The notes: generated from the sequence alone by a model not told the origin. Shown: positions 37,567-45,601, numbered from the stretch's first letter. The stretch is 64,000 nucleotides of DNA from Bacillus sp. es.036 (GCF_002563635.1 NZ_PDIZ01000001.1:1860001-1924000), one strand, 5' to 3'. Made by a program: numbers and translations.

Positions 37567-38370
37567 ATGGCGATTTTTAAAGAAGACGCACTAAAGCAAG
37601 AGCACGTGTTGATCACTGGAGCGACTGGTGGTATTGGATTTGAAACGGCAAAAGCCGCTGTTCAAGTCGGGGCTACCATTACGATTACAGGAAGAAATAA
37701 AGAGAAATTAGAGACGTTAAAGAACGAGTGCGAAAAGCTAGTTGCGGATGCTAAAGTTACCGTGCTTCCAGCAGACTTAAACAATGAGCAAGATCGTGCT
37801 ACCTTGATCGAAAATGCGATAAAAGAAAGAGGAACGATTACAGGGTTAGTTAATTCAGCGGGAATTGGTGGCGGCGATACGCTCGATCAGTTACAAGAAG
37901 AAGACCTTCGTAAGGTGATGGAACTAAATTATTTCTCAACGGTTTTACTAACCCAGCTCGTTTACAGTAAAATGCGTGATGATAAGAAAAAAGGTTCCAT
38001 TGTGAACCTCTCTTCTCTGTCGGGGCTTCGAGGAACTTTTGGAAACACCGCCTATAGTGCTTCAAAGTTTGCCATTACCGGATTTACACAGTCATTTGCA
38101 CATGAAGCGATTCGTGATGGAATTAGAGTGAACGCTGTCTGTCCCGGCTTCGTTGACACAGAAATGGGAAGAAATAGCATTGAGTCAAAAGGAAAAAGAG
38201 AAAACAAAAGCTTTGAAGAAGAATTAAAAGCAGTAGAAGAAGCAATGCCTTCAGGTAGAATCACACAACCCGAAGAAGTAGCGAACAGTATCATTTACCT
38301 CCTATCAAACGCATCTGAGAACATTATTGGAGAATCTTTAAAAATTTCAGGCGGAAGTGTAATGCGTTAA
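37567..38370 (+). CDS. Short-chain dehydrogenase/reductase
   Basis: The 267-residue classical SDR has GATGGIGFETAK (cofactor loop), then NSAGIGGG, the catalytic Ser in SIVNLSSLSG, YSASKFAITGF (Tyr-x3-Lys), and a C-terminal SGRITQPEEVANSIIYLLS. It resembles 3-oxoacyl-ACP-reductase-like enzymes, but the substrate is unknown. AAAGGAGG precedes ATG 37567; the in-frame start at 37537 lacks a site. It is flanked by terminators, so it is a single gene. Confidence 0.85.
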   Translation: MAIFKEDALKQEHVLITGATGGIGFETAKAAVQVGATITITGRNKEKLETLKNECEKLVADAKVTVLPADLNNEQDRATLIENAIKERGTITGLVNSAGIGGGDTLDQLQEEDLRKVMELNYFSTVLLTQLVYSKMRDDKKKGSIVNLSSLSGLRGTFGNTAYSASKFAITGFTQSFAHEAIRDGIRVNAVCPGFVDTEMGRNSIESKGKRENKSFEEELKAVEEAMPSGRITQPEEVANSIIYLLSNASENIIGESLKISGGSVMR

Positions 38371-38384
38371 GCTTCCTTCATTGT

Positions 38385-38435
38385 AAAAAACTCATGGCCA
38401 TTCGATCCATTAAGATCAAGCAGCCATGAGTTTTT
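38385..38435. terminator. Bidirectional terminator between SDR and GNAT genes
   Basis: The stem AAAAACTCATGGC/GCCATGAGTTTTT encloses a 24-base loop and lies between convergent genes. Confidence 0.8.
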
Positions 38436-38450
38436 CTATTAGCGATAAGT

Positions 38451-39011
38451 TCAAATGGTACTCGAGTAGATACATGTATCCGTTATTTTCTTCCCATCAA
38501 TGGACAAGTCGTCATTTTTGAGCGTTCCTTCAAGAAGATAACCCAAGCGTTCAGGAATCGCTCGACTCCGCGCATTCTCACGATCACACTGAATTTCAAC
38601 TCTTCTACAATCCAGGCTTTGATGAGCATATTGAGTCAGCTTTTGAACAGCCTCTGTCATATAACCATGTCCACTATGCCCTGTCGCCATCCAATACCCA
38701 ATTTCAAGCTTCGGAACATCCCAATGAATATTATGAAAACCTGTTGATCCTACAAACTCATTTGTTTCTTTCAAAAAAACAAGAAAGCGCAAACTTTCAC
38801 GCTTTAGGAACTTGATGTGCGCTTCTGTTATATTAATTTCCGTTTCCTCGGGAGTAGGTGTTACCCGCGCAAAGCCTAGCCACGGTCTTAGTTCCTCAAT
38901 AGACGTTTGAATCGCTTCATTTACTACTTTCCCATCACCAGGCTGGGGCATTCTTAACAGCAATCGTTCTGTTTCAAGGGACGTTTCAATTTCCATTAAT
39001 ATCGGATTCAC
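38451..39011 (-). CDS. GNAT acetyltransferase (RimJ/RimL-like)
   Basis: The 186-residue protein has the RimL-type start ETSLETERLLLRMPQPGDGK, the Gly-loop WMATGHSGHGYMTEAVQKLT and the CRRVEIQCDRENARSRAIPE segment. It transfers acetyl from acetyl-CoA to a protein N-terminus or small molecule. GTG 39011 has GGAG at 8 bases, whereas the ATG at 39017 is only 2 bases from it, so I prefer the GTG. Confidence 0.87.
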   Translation of the reverse strand: MNPILMEIETSLETERLLLRMPQPGDGKVVNEAIQTSIEELRPWLGFARVTPTPEETEINITEAHIKFLKRESLRFLVFLKETNEFVGSTGFHNIHWDVPKLEIGYWMATGHSGHGYMTEAVQKLTQYAHQSLDCRRVEIQCDRENARSRAIPERLGYLLEGTLKNDDLSIDGKKITDTCIYSSTI

Positions 39012-39063
39012 GATCATCTCTCCAATGTGTTGAATAATTAAAGGACCAGTTCTAACTAGAAGA

Positions 39064-39094
39064 TAAACCGCTAATCAGGTGGATTAGCGGTTTA
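39064..39094 (-). terminator. Terminator of the DUF805 gene
   Basis: A perfect 13-bp stem, TAAACCGCTAATC/GATTAGCGGTTTA, with an AGGTG loop, 28 bases past the stop. Confidence 0.75.
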
Positions 39095-39122
39095 AATAAA
39101 AACGTTTTCCCATTCCGACAAA

Positions 39123-39470
39123 TTAAACGGCTTTGGGATTGGGGCCGAAGCGATTTTCTTCTCGCTCACTCTCAAGACAAGTGAAAACAAGAATAACAAT
39201 ACTACCAATAAAAGGAATGAGTCCAATCAATACCCACCAGCCGCTTCGGCCTGTATCATGCAATCTGCGTACCGTTACAGCAAGGCCCGGTAAAAGGATG
39301 AATAAAGAATAAATCCCAGTTAGAAATGGAGTAATATCAGCAAGCGATTCGATTAGTGTTAGGACAACTGAGAAAATGATGTTAAAAAGAGTAAACATCC
39401 AATATTCTTTACGCCTTGCTCTCCCTTGAAAGTTCACATAGTTCTTCAACACTTTCAAATACCAATTCAT
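39123..39470 (-). CDS. DUF805 membrane protein
   Basis: The 115-residue protein shows the DUF805 signature: a short N-terminus with NWYLKVLKNYVNFQGRARRK, then EYW. Three membrane helices follow, with the conserved LAVTVRRLHDTGRSGWW loop before the last one. DUF805 proteins are widespread inner-membrane proteins with no settled function. GGAGAAGTTGT precedes ATG. Confidence 0.9.
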   Translation of the reverse strand: MNWYLKVLKNYVNFQGRARRKEYWMFTLFNIIFSVVLTLIESLADITPFLTGIYSLFILLPGLAVTVRRLHDTGRSGWWVLIGLIPFIGSIVILVFTCLESEREENRFGPNPKAV

Positions 39471-39578
39471 ACAACTTCTCCTTTAGCGAATAGATTAAGT
39501 TTAGTAGAATAATATCGTGATTCACATGATAGTATAGCATAAAACATGACAATAATAGGCAAAAACCTCAGTAATTGG

Positions 39579-40115
39579 TTAGATAAACTCTCTCCTTAAG
39601 AGACTCATTCTAAGTCGATCGACGTAATGCCCTTCTCGGTAGCGATCTTCTCGCAATATGCCTTCTTCCACAAAACCGCTTTGCTTGTAAGACTTGATAG
39701 CCTTCTCATTATCCACTTCCACTCTGAGCCAAATCTTATTTAAATTCAATTCAGTAAAGCCCCATCTAAGCATCGCTTTCATAGCACTTAAGCCATATCC
39801 TTGTCCCCAATAACGTTTATCTCCAATCGCAATCCCTAGTTCGGCATGGCCATTTAGCTGATCGATATTTTTCAGATCCACCCACCCTATATGTTTCCCT
39901 TCCTCAGTTACAATCGCTCGCTGCTCATACCCGTTTTTTCGACTGATACATAATTGAATCCAGCTGCTCGTTTCTTCTCGGGTAAACGGTGGATAATTTT
40001 CTGGCATATTCAGATGCTTTGTCACTTCAGTATCGAGACACCACTGATAGCGGTCTTCTGTATCCGAAAGAGAGAGTTCTCTAATTGTCACAACTGGCAA
40101 CGACCTTCCTTTCAC
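39579..40115 (-). CDS. GNAT acetyltransferase
   Basis: The 178-residue protein has TIRELSLSDTEDRYQWCLD at the N-terminus and RimL-like motifs AIGDKRYWGQGYGLSAMKAM (acetyl-CoA loop) and KIWLRVEVDNEKAIKSYKQSGF, then EEG. This is the RimJ/SpeG/AAC-like branch of GNAT enzymes. The acceptor is unknown. GTG 40115 follows AGGAGAGC at 7 bases. It stands 53 bases after the Nudix gene on the same strand and may be co-transcribed with it. Confidence 0.86.
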   Translation of the reverse strand: MKGRSLPVVTIRELSLSDTEDRYQWCLDTEVTKHLNMPENYPPFTREETSSWIQLCISRKNGYEQRAIVTEEGKHIGWVDLKNIDQLNGHAELGIAIGDKRYWGQGYGLSAMKAMLRWGFTELNLNKIWLRVEVDNEKAIKSYKQSGFVEEGILREDRYREGHYVDRLRMSLLRREFI

Positions 40116-40168
40116 GTTAAGCTCTCCTACCTTCCATCTTTTTCTTTCCTACTTACACCTGATCCCTA

Positions 40169-40807
40169 TTAACGATCCTCTATTTGATTGAAGTATTTCA
40201 TCATTTCTTTAACAATCGTTTCATAATAAGAGGATTCATGTGGAACAAAATGACGTTTGCTTATTTTTTGATTCAAGTTCTTTCGTTCTCCATTATGATT
40301 AAACCAAAACCCTTCCACATGAAGGTCGGTTTGTTTTCCCATCCAGAAATCATAGAACGCTTCAAAATCAGCCTGAACAATTCCTGCGACCTCTTCTTTT
40401 TGAAGATCAAATGTATCGAACGATTGATTGTATTCAAAAAGATAGATATTTGCGATTTCATTATCAAGAAAATTATCTTGCTTGATCGATGCATTCATTA
40501 CAAGCAAAGGGTGCAATTCTTCATAAGAAACGGGAACTCCAAGTTCTTCCTCAATTTCTCGCACTCCATCCTTCACTGATTCGTCTGCCATTAAGTGACC
40601 AGCTGCAGTAATGTCATAAAGACCCGCAAAATCTTTTTTCAAAGAACTTCGAAGCTGCAAATACACTTGTTTAACCCCTTCTTCTCTCCGAACGAACCAG
40701 CATTGAAAAACCTCATGCCAGTGCCCTACTCGATGTGCCTCATCTCGTGAAACCACTCCAATTGGGTTTCTATTTTCATCAAATATCCTTACTCTCTCAT
40801 CTATCAT
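40169..40807 (-). CDS. Nudix hydrolase (IPP-isomerase-like branch)
   Basis: The 212-residue protein begins ERVRIFDENRNPIGVVSRDE, then AHRVGHWHEVFQCWFV. This is the fold-specific entry of the Idi/YfcD-type Nudix proteins. The Nudix box GHLMADESVKDGVREIEEEL, then GV, follows. The C-terminal extension has NFLDNEIANIYLFEYNQ. The substrate is not known, and a housekeeping isopentenyl isomerase is less likely without the active-site Cys context. GAGGT lies upstream of ATG. Confidence 0.85.
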   Translation of the reverse strand: MIDERVRIFDENRNPIGVVSRDEAHRVGHWHEVFQCWFVRREEGVKQVYLQLRSSLKKDFAGLYDITAAGHLMADESVKDGVREIEEELGVPVSYEELHPLLVMNASIKQDNFLDNEIANIYLFEYNQSFDTFDLQKEEVAGIVQADFEAFYDFWMGKQTDLHVEGFWFNHNGERKNLNQKISKRHFVPHESSYYETIVKEMMKYFNQIEDR

Positions 40808-41028
40808 CTTGTAACCTCACTTTTTCTCTCAACTCATCTATTCATTCGGCTTTCGTTTTCTTTTTCAATTGGAAATTCAACATAGATTGGTTTCCTTTTC
40901 ATCCCCCCCTAAGCTCGTCTCTTTGATTCACAAGGCGTATCTTAATTTAGCGTAAACCTCTCTAGTCTTCCAAGACAACTCCATTTCCCTAAAAAAAGAA
41001 TGATGGAAAAATTTCCAACAAAGAACCT

Positions 41029-41056
41029 AAAAAAAGAGCACCGAAGTGATGCTCTT
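41029..41056 (-). terminator. Terminator of the yqjP-yqjQ operon
   Basis: AAGAGCA/TGCTCTT arms with a TTCG-containing loop and seven Ts on the minus strand, 10 bases past the yqjQ homologue. Confidence 0.8.
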
Positions 41057-41065
41057 AAGACAATT

Positions 41066-41857
41066 TTATTTTTGGTCAAAAAACTTTCCAGCTATTTTTT
41101 CCACAAGGCCTGGAGCCGTGTGATAAAGTTTGGCTCCAGCGTTCATCCATCCCGGAAGGTTCACTTCGCGCGTGCCCTTTTCAATAGCAGAAATAATTTC
41201 TCGCGATACCTTTTCTGGTGAGAGCATCATCTTTTCAACGTTTTTCGTATAAGTGCCACTACTATCTGCCGTTTCAAAAAAGTTTGTTTTGATTGGTCCT
41301 GGATTTACCGTTGTTACTTGAATGTTGTGTTCCTTCATCTCCATACGCAAACTGTTTGAAAATCCAAGAACTGCGTGTTTTGAAGCTGAATACCCCGAAG
41401 ATTTTGGCGTAGCAAGCTTTCCTGCCTGAGAAGCAATATTGACCACATGACCCGATCCGGCATCTATCATCCCTGGTAGAACATGTGAAGTAAATCGCAT
41501 GAGTCCAATGACGTTCACATCAAACATTGCTTCAATATCTTTCATATCGGCATCCACAAACGCGTCAAATTTTCCAAACCCAGCATTATTAATCAAAACA
41601 TCAATCGGGGGCATCTCTTCTAACAGCATCGGCAGAACATGCTCCACTCGCTCTCCATCCCCGACATCAATCGTCCATACGGCTGGCGCATAAGCCCCGC
41701 TTCGTTCAATTAACCCTTTCACTTCCATTAACTTTTCTTCTGAACGAGCTACAAGGATTAGTTTAGCCCCTTTTTTAGCTAAATCGATTGCCAACTGTCG
41801 TCCTATTCCGCTTGATGCTCCTGTAATAAGAACAACTTTATTCTTTAAATTTTTCAT
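41066..41857 (-). CDS. yqjQ: SDR-family oxidoreductase (DltE/YqjQ-like)
   Basis: The 263-residue SDR has LITGASSGIGRQLAIDLAKK, then NNAGFGKFDAFVDADMKDIE, VNIASQAGKLATPKSSGYSA (catalytic Ser and Tyr), SKHAVLGFSNSLRMEM, and NPGPIKTNFFE. This is the DltE-like classical SDR group including B. subtilis YqjQ. It lies 12 bases after the MBL-fold gene (YqjP-like), as in B. subtilis. ATG 41857 follows AGAGGTG. The substrate is unknown. Confidence 0.82.
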   Translation of the reverse strand: MKNLKNKVVLITGASSGIGRQLAIDLAKKGAKLILVARSEEKLMEVKGLIERSGAYAPAVWTIDVGDGERVEHVLPMLLEEMPPIDVLINNAGFGKFDAFVDADMKDIEAMFDVNVIGLMRFTSHVLPGMIDAGSGHVVNIASQAGKLATPKSSGYSASKHAVLGFSNSLRMEMKEHNIQVTTVNPGPIKTNFFETADSSGTYTKNVEKMMLSPEKVSREIISAIEKGTREVNLPGWMNAGAKLYHTAPGLVEKIAGKFFDQK

Positions 41858-41869
41858 GTGCTTCACCTC

Positions 41870-42847
41870 TTACGATCTAGATCGATAAACCGTTTTTTCC
41901 TTTTCTTTTATTTTAACTATCACATTCTCCGACTCAAGATAATCAAGATGCCCGATGGTTTCGGAGAGAGTAAGACCTGTTTGCTTTTTATAAACTCCTG
42001 GAAATAATTTCTGACAAACTTCAAAGGCGGTCATTGGACTATTTAAAAAGGATGCAACCTTCTCTGAACGTTCCTCTTGTTTTTGTAATCGTTCCTTGAT
42101 TAACTCGTCCGGATTTAAAATCGGCTCCCCATGACCGGTATAGACGTACTGAAGATGGGCATCTAACGTTTTACGATAAGAATTCCGCTGCTGAAGAAGC
42201 GGTTTAGGTCTCTCCGTCCCTTTCACATAGGGCGGCTCAAGTAAAGGGTTTGAAGAAATCTTCTTAATAAGATGATCGCCTGCAATCATCATTCCAGTCT
42301 CCTTATGCCATAAAGAGATATGACTTTGGGCGTGACCAGGTGTTTCCATCACAGTCCATCCGCTACAGCCTGGTACGTCATCTCCTTCCGAGAGATGCCG
42401 GTCGCATTTTGCTCGGTCTGTATACGCAAGATAGCCTCGCGTATCACTTACATGATCAAAATATTGTTCAGGAACCCCAGCCTCACGGTAAATCCCCGTC
42501 ATAAACGCTTCATTTTCTTTCAAAAAAGAATCGCTCATCTGTAACCATCGGTCATTCTTCCAATGCCCTAGAACGTTAACACCATTTTTCATCATTCTCC
42601 CGACAAGGCCAATATGATCAGGGTGGTGATGCGTGAGTACTACCTGATCAATATCTTCAAAAGCGACACCATAACTATGCAGCTGCTTCTCAAGTTCTTG
42701 TTGCGCTTCGGGTGTACGCGGGCCGGTATCAACTAGAGTCAGCGCATCTCCTTTTAATAAAAAACAATTTACCGGACCAACAGCAAACGGAGTTGGAACT
42801 GTCATTGACAGTACCTTTTCTTTCGTTAAATTCAAATTTACCGCCAC
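41870..42847 (-). CDS. yqjP: Metallo-beta-lactamase-fold hydrolase (YqjP-like)
   Basis: The 325-residue protein has the zinc motif VVLTHHHPDHIGL (HxHxDH form), a downstream His in METPGHAQSHISLW, Asp in MIAGDHLIKKIS and a C-terminal His in YTGHGEPI, followed by a helical C-terminal domain (LFPGVYKKQTGLTLSETIGH). Order and neighbours match B. subtilis yqjP. It could be a thioesterase or glyoxalase-like hydrolase; its substrate is unproven. The start is uncertain: GTG 42847 or TTG 42835 could use the AGAGG site. Confidence 0.82.
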   Translation of the reverse strand: MAVNLNLTKEKVLSMTVPTPFAVGPVNCFLLKGDALTLVDTGPRTPEAQQELEKQLHSYGVAFEDIDQVVLTHHHPDHIGLVGRMMKNGVNVLGHWKNDRWLQMSDSFLKENEAFMTGIYREAGVPEQYFDHVSDTRGYLAYTDRAKCDRHLSEGDDVPGCSGWTVMETPGHAQSHISLWHKETGMMIAGDHLIKKISSNPLLEPPYVKGTERPKPLLQQRNSYRKTLDAHLQYVYTGHGEPILNPDELIKERLQKQEERSEKVASFLNSPMTAFEVCQKLFPGVYKKQTGLTLSETIGHLDYLESENVIVKIKEKEKTVYRSRS

Positions 42848-42946
42848 CTCTACTTTTCGTTACATTAACTACCTCTATTCTATCGCTGTTCGTTCTTTTT
42901 GTCATTATATCGAGATAGTTTATTTTGAATTTTCCGATATTAGAGG

Positions 42947-42975
42947 TTGACATTTTTTTATTTTCATAGCATACT
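42947..42975 (+). promoter_or_regulatory. Predicted promoter of the proline T-box/proC unit
   Basis: A perfect TTGACA (42947-42952) is followed after 17 bases by CATACT (42970-42975), placing the start of transcription near 42982, just before the T-box leader. Confidence 0.65.
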
Positions 42976-42982
42976 ATGTAAA

Positions 42983-43229
42983 ATTAGAATGATCGTATTG
43001 GCTTTGAAAGGGAATAGTAGAAATTCTAGTATGTGCCAGAGAGAGGGATTCATCGGCTGAGAAGTCCCTTCACCTTACTCATTTCGAACCTACCCTCGAG
43101 CCAGCTGTAGAAATACAGCCGCTTCCTACGTTATAAGGAACTAGAGGATATCATATGTTGATATCAAAAATAAGGTGGTACCACGGATAACGCCCATTCG
43201 TCCTTTCATAAGGATGAGTGGGCGTTTTA
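42983..43229 (+). ncRNA. T-box riboswitch, proline specifier
   Basis: The leader contains the AGTA element (AATAGTAGAA), an AGAGAG stretch, the specifier loop CGAA-CCT-ACCC with codon CCT (Pro) at 43089-43091, and the conserved T-box AAGGTGGTACCACGG at 43172-43186. A terminator stem follows (CGCCCATTCGTCC/GGATGAGTGGGCG, then TTTTA). Uncharged tRNA-Pro should stabilise the antiterminator and switch on proC. Boundaries are approximate. Confidence 0.93.
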
Positions 43230-43245
43230 TTTGGAAAGGATGAGG

Positions 43246-44079
43246 ATGATGACAAGAACGAACATCGGCTTCATTGGTGCCGGATCAATTACAGAAGCAA
43301 TTGTCGAAGGAATGATTTCTGAAAAGTTTGTTGACTCTAACCAAATTATGTTATTGAATCGCTCCAATTCACAGCGACTTGAGGAATTAAAAACAACATA
43401 CAGCGTTCATGTTACTCAAGATATTCAGAAACTTTTGCAACAAAATAGAGTGATCATTCTAGCTATGAAGCCAACAGACGCGCCCGATGCTTTAGGCATG
43501 ATTCAGCCATATATTCATAAAAACCATCTGATCATTTCTGTTTTAGCAGGCATTACAACTTCTTATATCGAAGAAAAGATCCACACACGTACCCCTATTG
43601 TTCGTGCGATGCCAAATACATCAGCTACAATAGGGTTATCTGCAACAGCTATTTCAGGTGGAACGTACGCGGATAAAAATGACTTGTTGTTTACAAAGCG
43701 TCTGTTTCAAACGATTGGAAGCGTCGTGCCCGTTCCGGAAGATAAAATGAATGCCGTAACAGGATTATCTGGCAGCGGTCCAGCTTATTTCTATTATATG
43801 GTAGAATGTATGGAAAAAGCCGCTATACAGAATGGACTTGACGAGGAAACAGCACGTGAACTCATCTTGCAAACCATTCATGGAGCTGCCATGATGCTTC
43901 GTCAAACGAAACAACCAGCAGAACTTTTAAGAAAAAAGATTACGAGTCCAGGAGGAACGACACAAGCTGGAATCGCTACTCTTAAAGAGTATGATTATGA
44001 AGAAGCTCTTTTAGCATGTATTACAGATGCAACGAATCGATCTCAACAGCTAGGTGAGCTTTTCCAAAAACAAAACTAA
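43246..44079 (+). CDS. proC: Pyrroline-5-carboxylate reductase
   Basis: The 277-residue enzyme has the N-terminal Rossmann motif IGFIGAGSITEAIVEG, then ILAMKPTDAP and VRAMPNTSATIG, and the P5CR signature starting NAVTGLSGSGPAYFYYMVE and continuing into the C-terminal TSPGGTTQAGIATLKE. It reduces P5C to proline with NAD(P)H. The proline T-box upstream marks it as the anabolic enzyme (B. subtilis ProI). ATG 43246 or 43249 follows GGAAAGG at 6 or 9 bases; the TTG at 43231 precedes that site and is not the start. Confidence 0.94.
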   Translation: MMTRTNIGFIGAGSITEAIVEGMISEKFVDSNQIMLLNRSNSQRLEELKTTYSVHVTQDIQKLLQQNRVIILAMKPTDAPDALGMIQPYIHKNHLIISVLAGITTSYIEEKIHTRTPIVRAMPNTSATIGLSATAISGGTYADKNDLLFTKRLFQTIGSVVPVPEDKMNAVTGLSGSGPAYFYYMVECMEKAAIQNGLDEETARELILQTIHGAAMMLRQTKQPAELLRKKITSPGGTTQAGIATLKEYDYEEALLACITDATNRSQQLGELFQKQN

Positions 44080-44081
44080 TG

Positions 44082-44119
44082 TTTGTGCCCGGTCATTTCC
44101 TACAATGTCCGGGCACAAA
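44082..44119. repeat. Inverted repeat between convergent proC and HPr-like gene
   Basis: A perfect 11-bp repeat, TTTGTGCCCGG/CCGGGCACAAA, with a 16-base loop. Neither strand has a T-run after the stem, so it may be a stem barrier or weak terminator. Confidence 0.55.
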
Positions 44120-44134
44120 AAACACCAATATATT

Positions 44135-44398
44135 TTACACACTCTTCTTCTGGACAACGCTACACATTTTTTTCAAGTGGTTTAAAGCTTCTTCACTATC
44201 TAATCCAGTCGCAATAATAGTCATCGGTCCAAAGTGAGTTGTCAGTCTCCCCATACTTAAAATACTCTTAGCATTTAATCGTTTCCCTTCAACTTCTACA
44301 ATAATGTAACTACTAAAGAGATTGGCATCCTTTACAAAGTCCATCAAGAAGGCCATTGTAACTTTACTCGTGATCAAAACGGTTTCTTTATATACCAT
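44135..44398 (-). CDS. Second HPr-like protein lacking the active-site histidine
   Basis: From ATG 44398 (GGAGG 8 bases upstream) the product is 87 residues, the size of HPr. The C-terminal two thirds align with HPr: VEVEGKRLNAKSILSMGRL matches the Ser46 region (here Ser45) and MTIIATGLDSEEALNHLKKM matches the last strand and helix. The N-terminal loop where HPr has GIHARPA reads TSKVTMA, without His. PTS phosphotransfer is therefore not expected. It is divergent from tnrA and shares that intergenic region, so nitrogen control is possible. Confidence 0.68.
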   Translation of the reverse strand: MVYKETVLITSKVTMAFLMDFVKDANLFSSYIIVEVEGKRLNAKSILSMGRLTTHFGPMTIIATGLDSEEALNHLKKMCSVVQKKSV

Positions 44399-44522
44399 CC
44401 TTGCATCCTCCTCAGTATCTAATACAACCGTTTGCACATTTCTATTTTGACACCCTACCTCCCTAACCGCAAGGACTATGGCACCTTTCCTAACACAAAC
44501 TTTACACCCGATCCATATGTTA

Positions 44523-44539
44523 TGTTAGATATTCTAACA
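44523..44539 (+). promoter_or_regulatory. TnrA/GlnR box upstream of tnrA
   Basis: TGTTAGATATTCTAACA matches the 17-bp TnrA/GlnR consensus TGTNANATTTTNTNACA with one mismatch and is a perfect palindrome. Its centre is about 50 bases before the predicted start of transcription, the position known for TnrA-activated promoters. Confidence 0.85.
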
Positions 44540-44568
44540 ATCCAGCCGTGATTAATGAATAGCTATGA

Positions 44569-44574
44569 TATAAT
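44569..44574 (+). promoter_or_regulatory. -10 element of the tnrA promoter
   Basis: Perfect TATAAT with a poor -35 region, as expected of an activator-dependent promoter downstream of a TnrA box. Confidence 0.6.
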
Positions 44575-44659
44575 GATAGCAGATTGCCAGTTTAGAAGAC
44601 TTCAATAGTATATGTACGTGTAGCCACATTATGAATATGAGCATAGGGAGTGACTGGAG

Positions 44660-44968
44660 ATGTCATATAAAGATAAAAAAGTTCTGCCCATCGGATCAGT
44701 CAGTGAATTAACTGGACTATCTCTGAGAAAGATTCGCTACTACGAGGAAAGAGGTCTTATTCTACCTGATCGATCTGGTGGTGGTACAAGAAAATTCTCG
44801 TTTACAGATGTAGAAAAACTAATGGACATTGCAAATCAAATTGAAGATGGCATGCAAACATTTGAAATTAAAAAGCTTTATAAAAAAGAAAAGCAAAAAG
44901 ATAAAGATAAAATTAGAGATGAAATGATTCGTGGACAGTTAAATGCAGCATTTAAAATGACAAAATAG
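44660..44968 (+). CDS. tnrA: Nitrogen-response regulator TnrA (MerR family)
   Basis: The 102-residue MerR-type protein begins SYKDKKVLPIGSVSELTGLS and continues RKIRYYEERGLILPDRSGGG, TRKFSFTDVEKLMDIANQIE. It is very close to B. subtilis TnrA and ends with the short C-terminal RGQLNAAFKMTK, the region that contacts feedback-inhibited glutamine synthetase. GlnR, the alternative, is longer and sits next to glnA, which is not here. It activates nitrogen-assimilation genes under nitrogen limitation. An autoregulatory TnrA box lies upstream. GGGAGTGACTGGAG precedes ATG. Confidence 0.92.
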   Translation: MSYKDKKVLPIGSVSELTGLSLRKIRYYEERGLILPDRSGGGTRKFSFTDVEKLMDIANQIEDGMQTFEIKKLYKKEKQKDKDKIRDEMIRGQLNAAFKMTK

Positions 44969-44977
44969 AGAAAGAAG

Positions 44978-45058
44978 CAAGCGAAATGGTAGTGCACCCC
45001 GGAAGTTAGAGTTAAAAAACTAACTTTTAGGGGTCACTACCTATTCGCTTGTTTTTTT
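44978..45058 (+). terminator. Long hairpin terminator of tnrA with insertion-sequence-like ends
   Basis: Arms 44978-45010 and about 45021-45051 pair over about 30 bp with a few mismatches and are followed by seven Ts, so it will act as a terminator. The inner arms, GTGCACCCCGGAAGTTAG and its partner CTAACTTTTAGGGGTCAC, look like the terminal inverted repeats of IS3-type elements brought together with no internal gene. A MITE-like or deletion remnant is therefore possible. Confidence 0.7.
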
Positions 45059-45133
45059 TAGAGTTTCTTCGTTTAGAATATACGATGCCGGGTATAAATG
45101 AAAACAGAATGGTAATGAAAGGAGTTTTGCTCT

Positions 45134-45520
45134 ATGAGTTTTCATTATACAGTGGAAACCTCTAAACCTGTCGATCAGGCAGTTTCTGACTTAAGTAATG
45201 AACTGAAAACAGAAAAATTCGGGGTATTATGGGATTTTGATCTGTCGGCCAAGTTGCAAGAAAAAGGAATGAACTTCGAAACCCCTTATCGGGTTCTCGA
45301 GGTTTGTAATCCAAAAGAGGCCGAGCGTGTCCTAAATGAAGATAAGTTAGTTGGTTATTTTCTTCCTTGTAAAATCGTTGTTTTTGATGATGACGGTCAA
45401 ACGAAGATTGGTATGCCGAAGCCAACCACATTGTTAAACTTAACAGGCAAAGACAAACTAAGTGAAATTGGATATGATATCGAGAAACGCCTGATTTCCT
45501 GCATTGAGAAAAGCAAATAA
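45134..45520 (+). CDS. DUF302 domain protein
   Basis: The 128-residue protein contains the DUF302 core: FGVLWDFDLSAKLQEKG, YRVLEVCNPKEAERVL, then VGYFLPCKIVVFDDDGQTKI and GMPKPTTLL. The domain is widespread, small and of unknown biochemical function, sometimes linked to heavy-metal or redox contexts. Two conserved Cys residues (CNPKEA and LPCKIVV) are visible. AAAGGAG lies before ATG. It is a single gene with a terminator behind it. Confidence 0.88.
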   Translation: MSFHYTVETSKPVDQAVSDLSNELKTEKFGVLWDFDLSAKLQEKGMNFETPYRVLEVCNPKEAERVLNEDKLVGYFLPCKIVVFDDDGQTKIGMPKPTTLLNLTGKDKLSEIGYDIEKRLISCIEKSK

Positions 45521-45535
45521 CGTGACTCCCCCACT

Positions 45536-45572
45536 AGACCCTCCTCTTTTCTTTAAGAGAAGAGGGTCTTTT
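45536..45572 (+). terminator. Terminator of the DUF302 gene
   Basis: The stem GACCCTCCTCTTTT with AAGAGAAGAGGGTC (minor mismatch) is followed by TTTTC. Confidence 0.75.
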
Positions 45573-45601
45573 CTCTTACTTACACCACCTAAAAGTTCCT
45601 T

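Noticed and set aside
44082-44119. Inverted repeat as intrinsic terminator
   Set aside because: No T-run on either strand, so it is listed only as a repeat.
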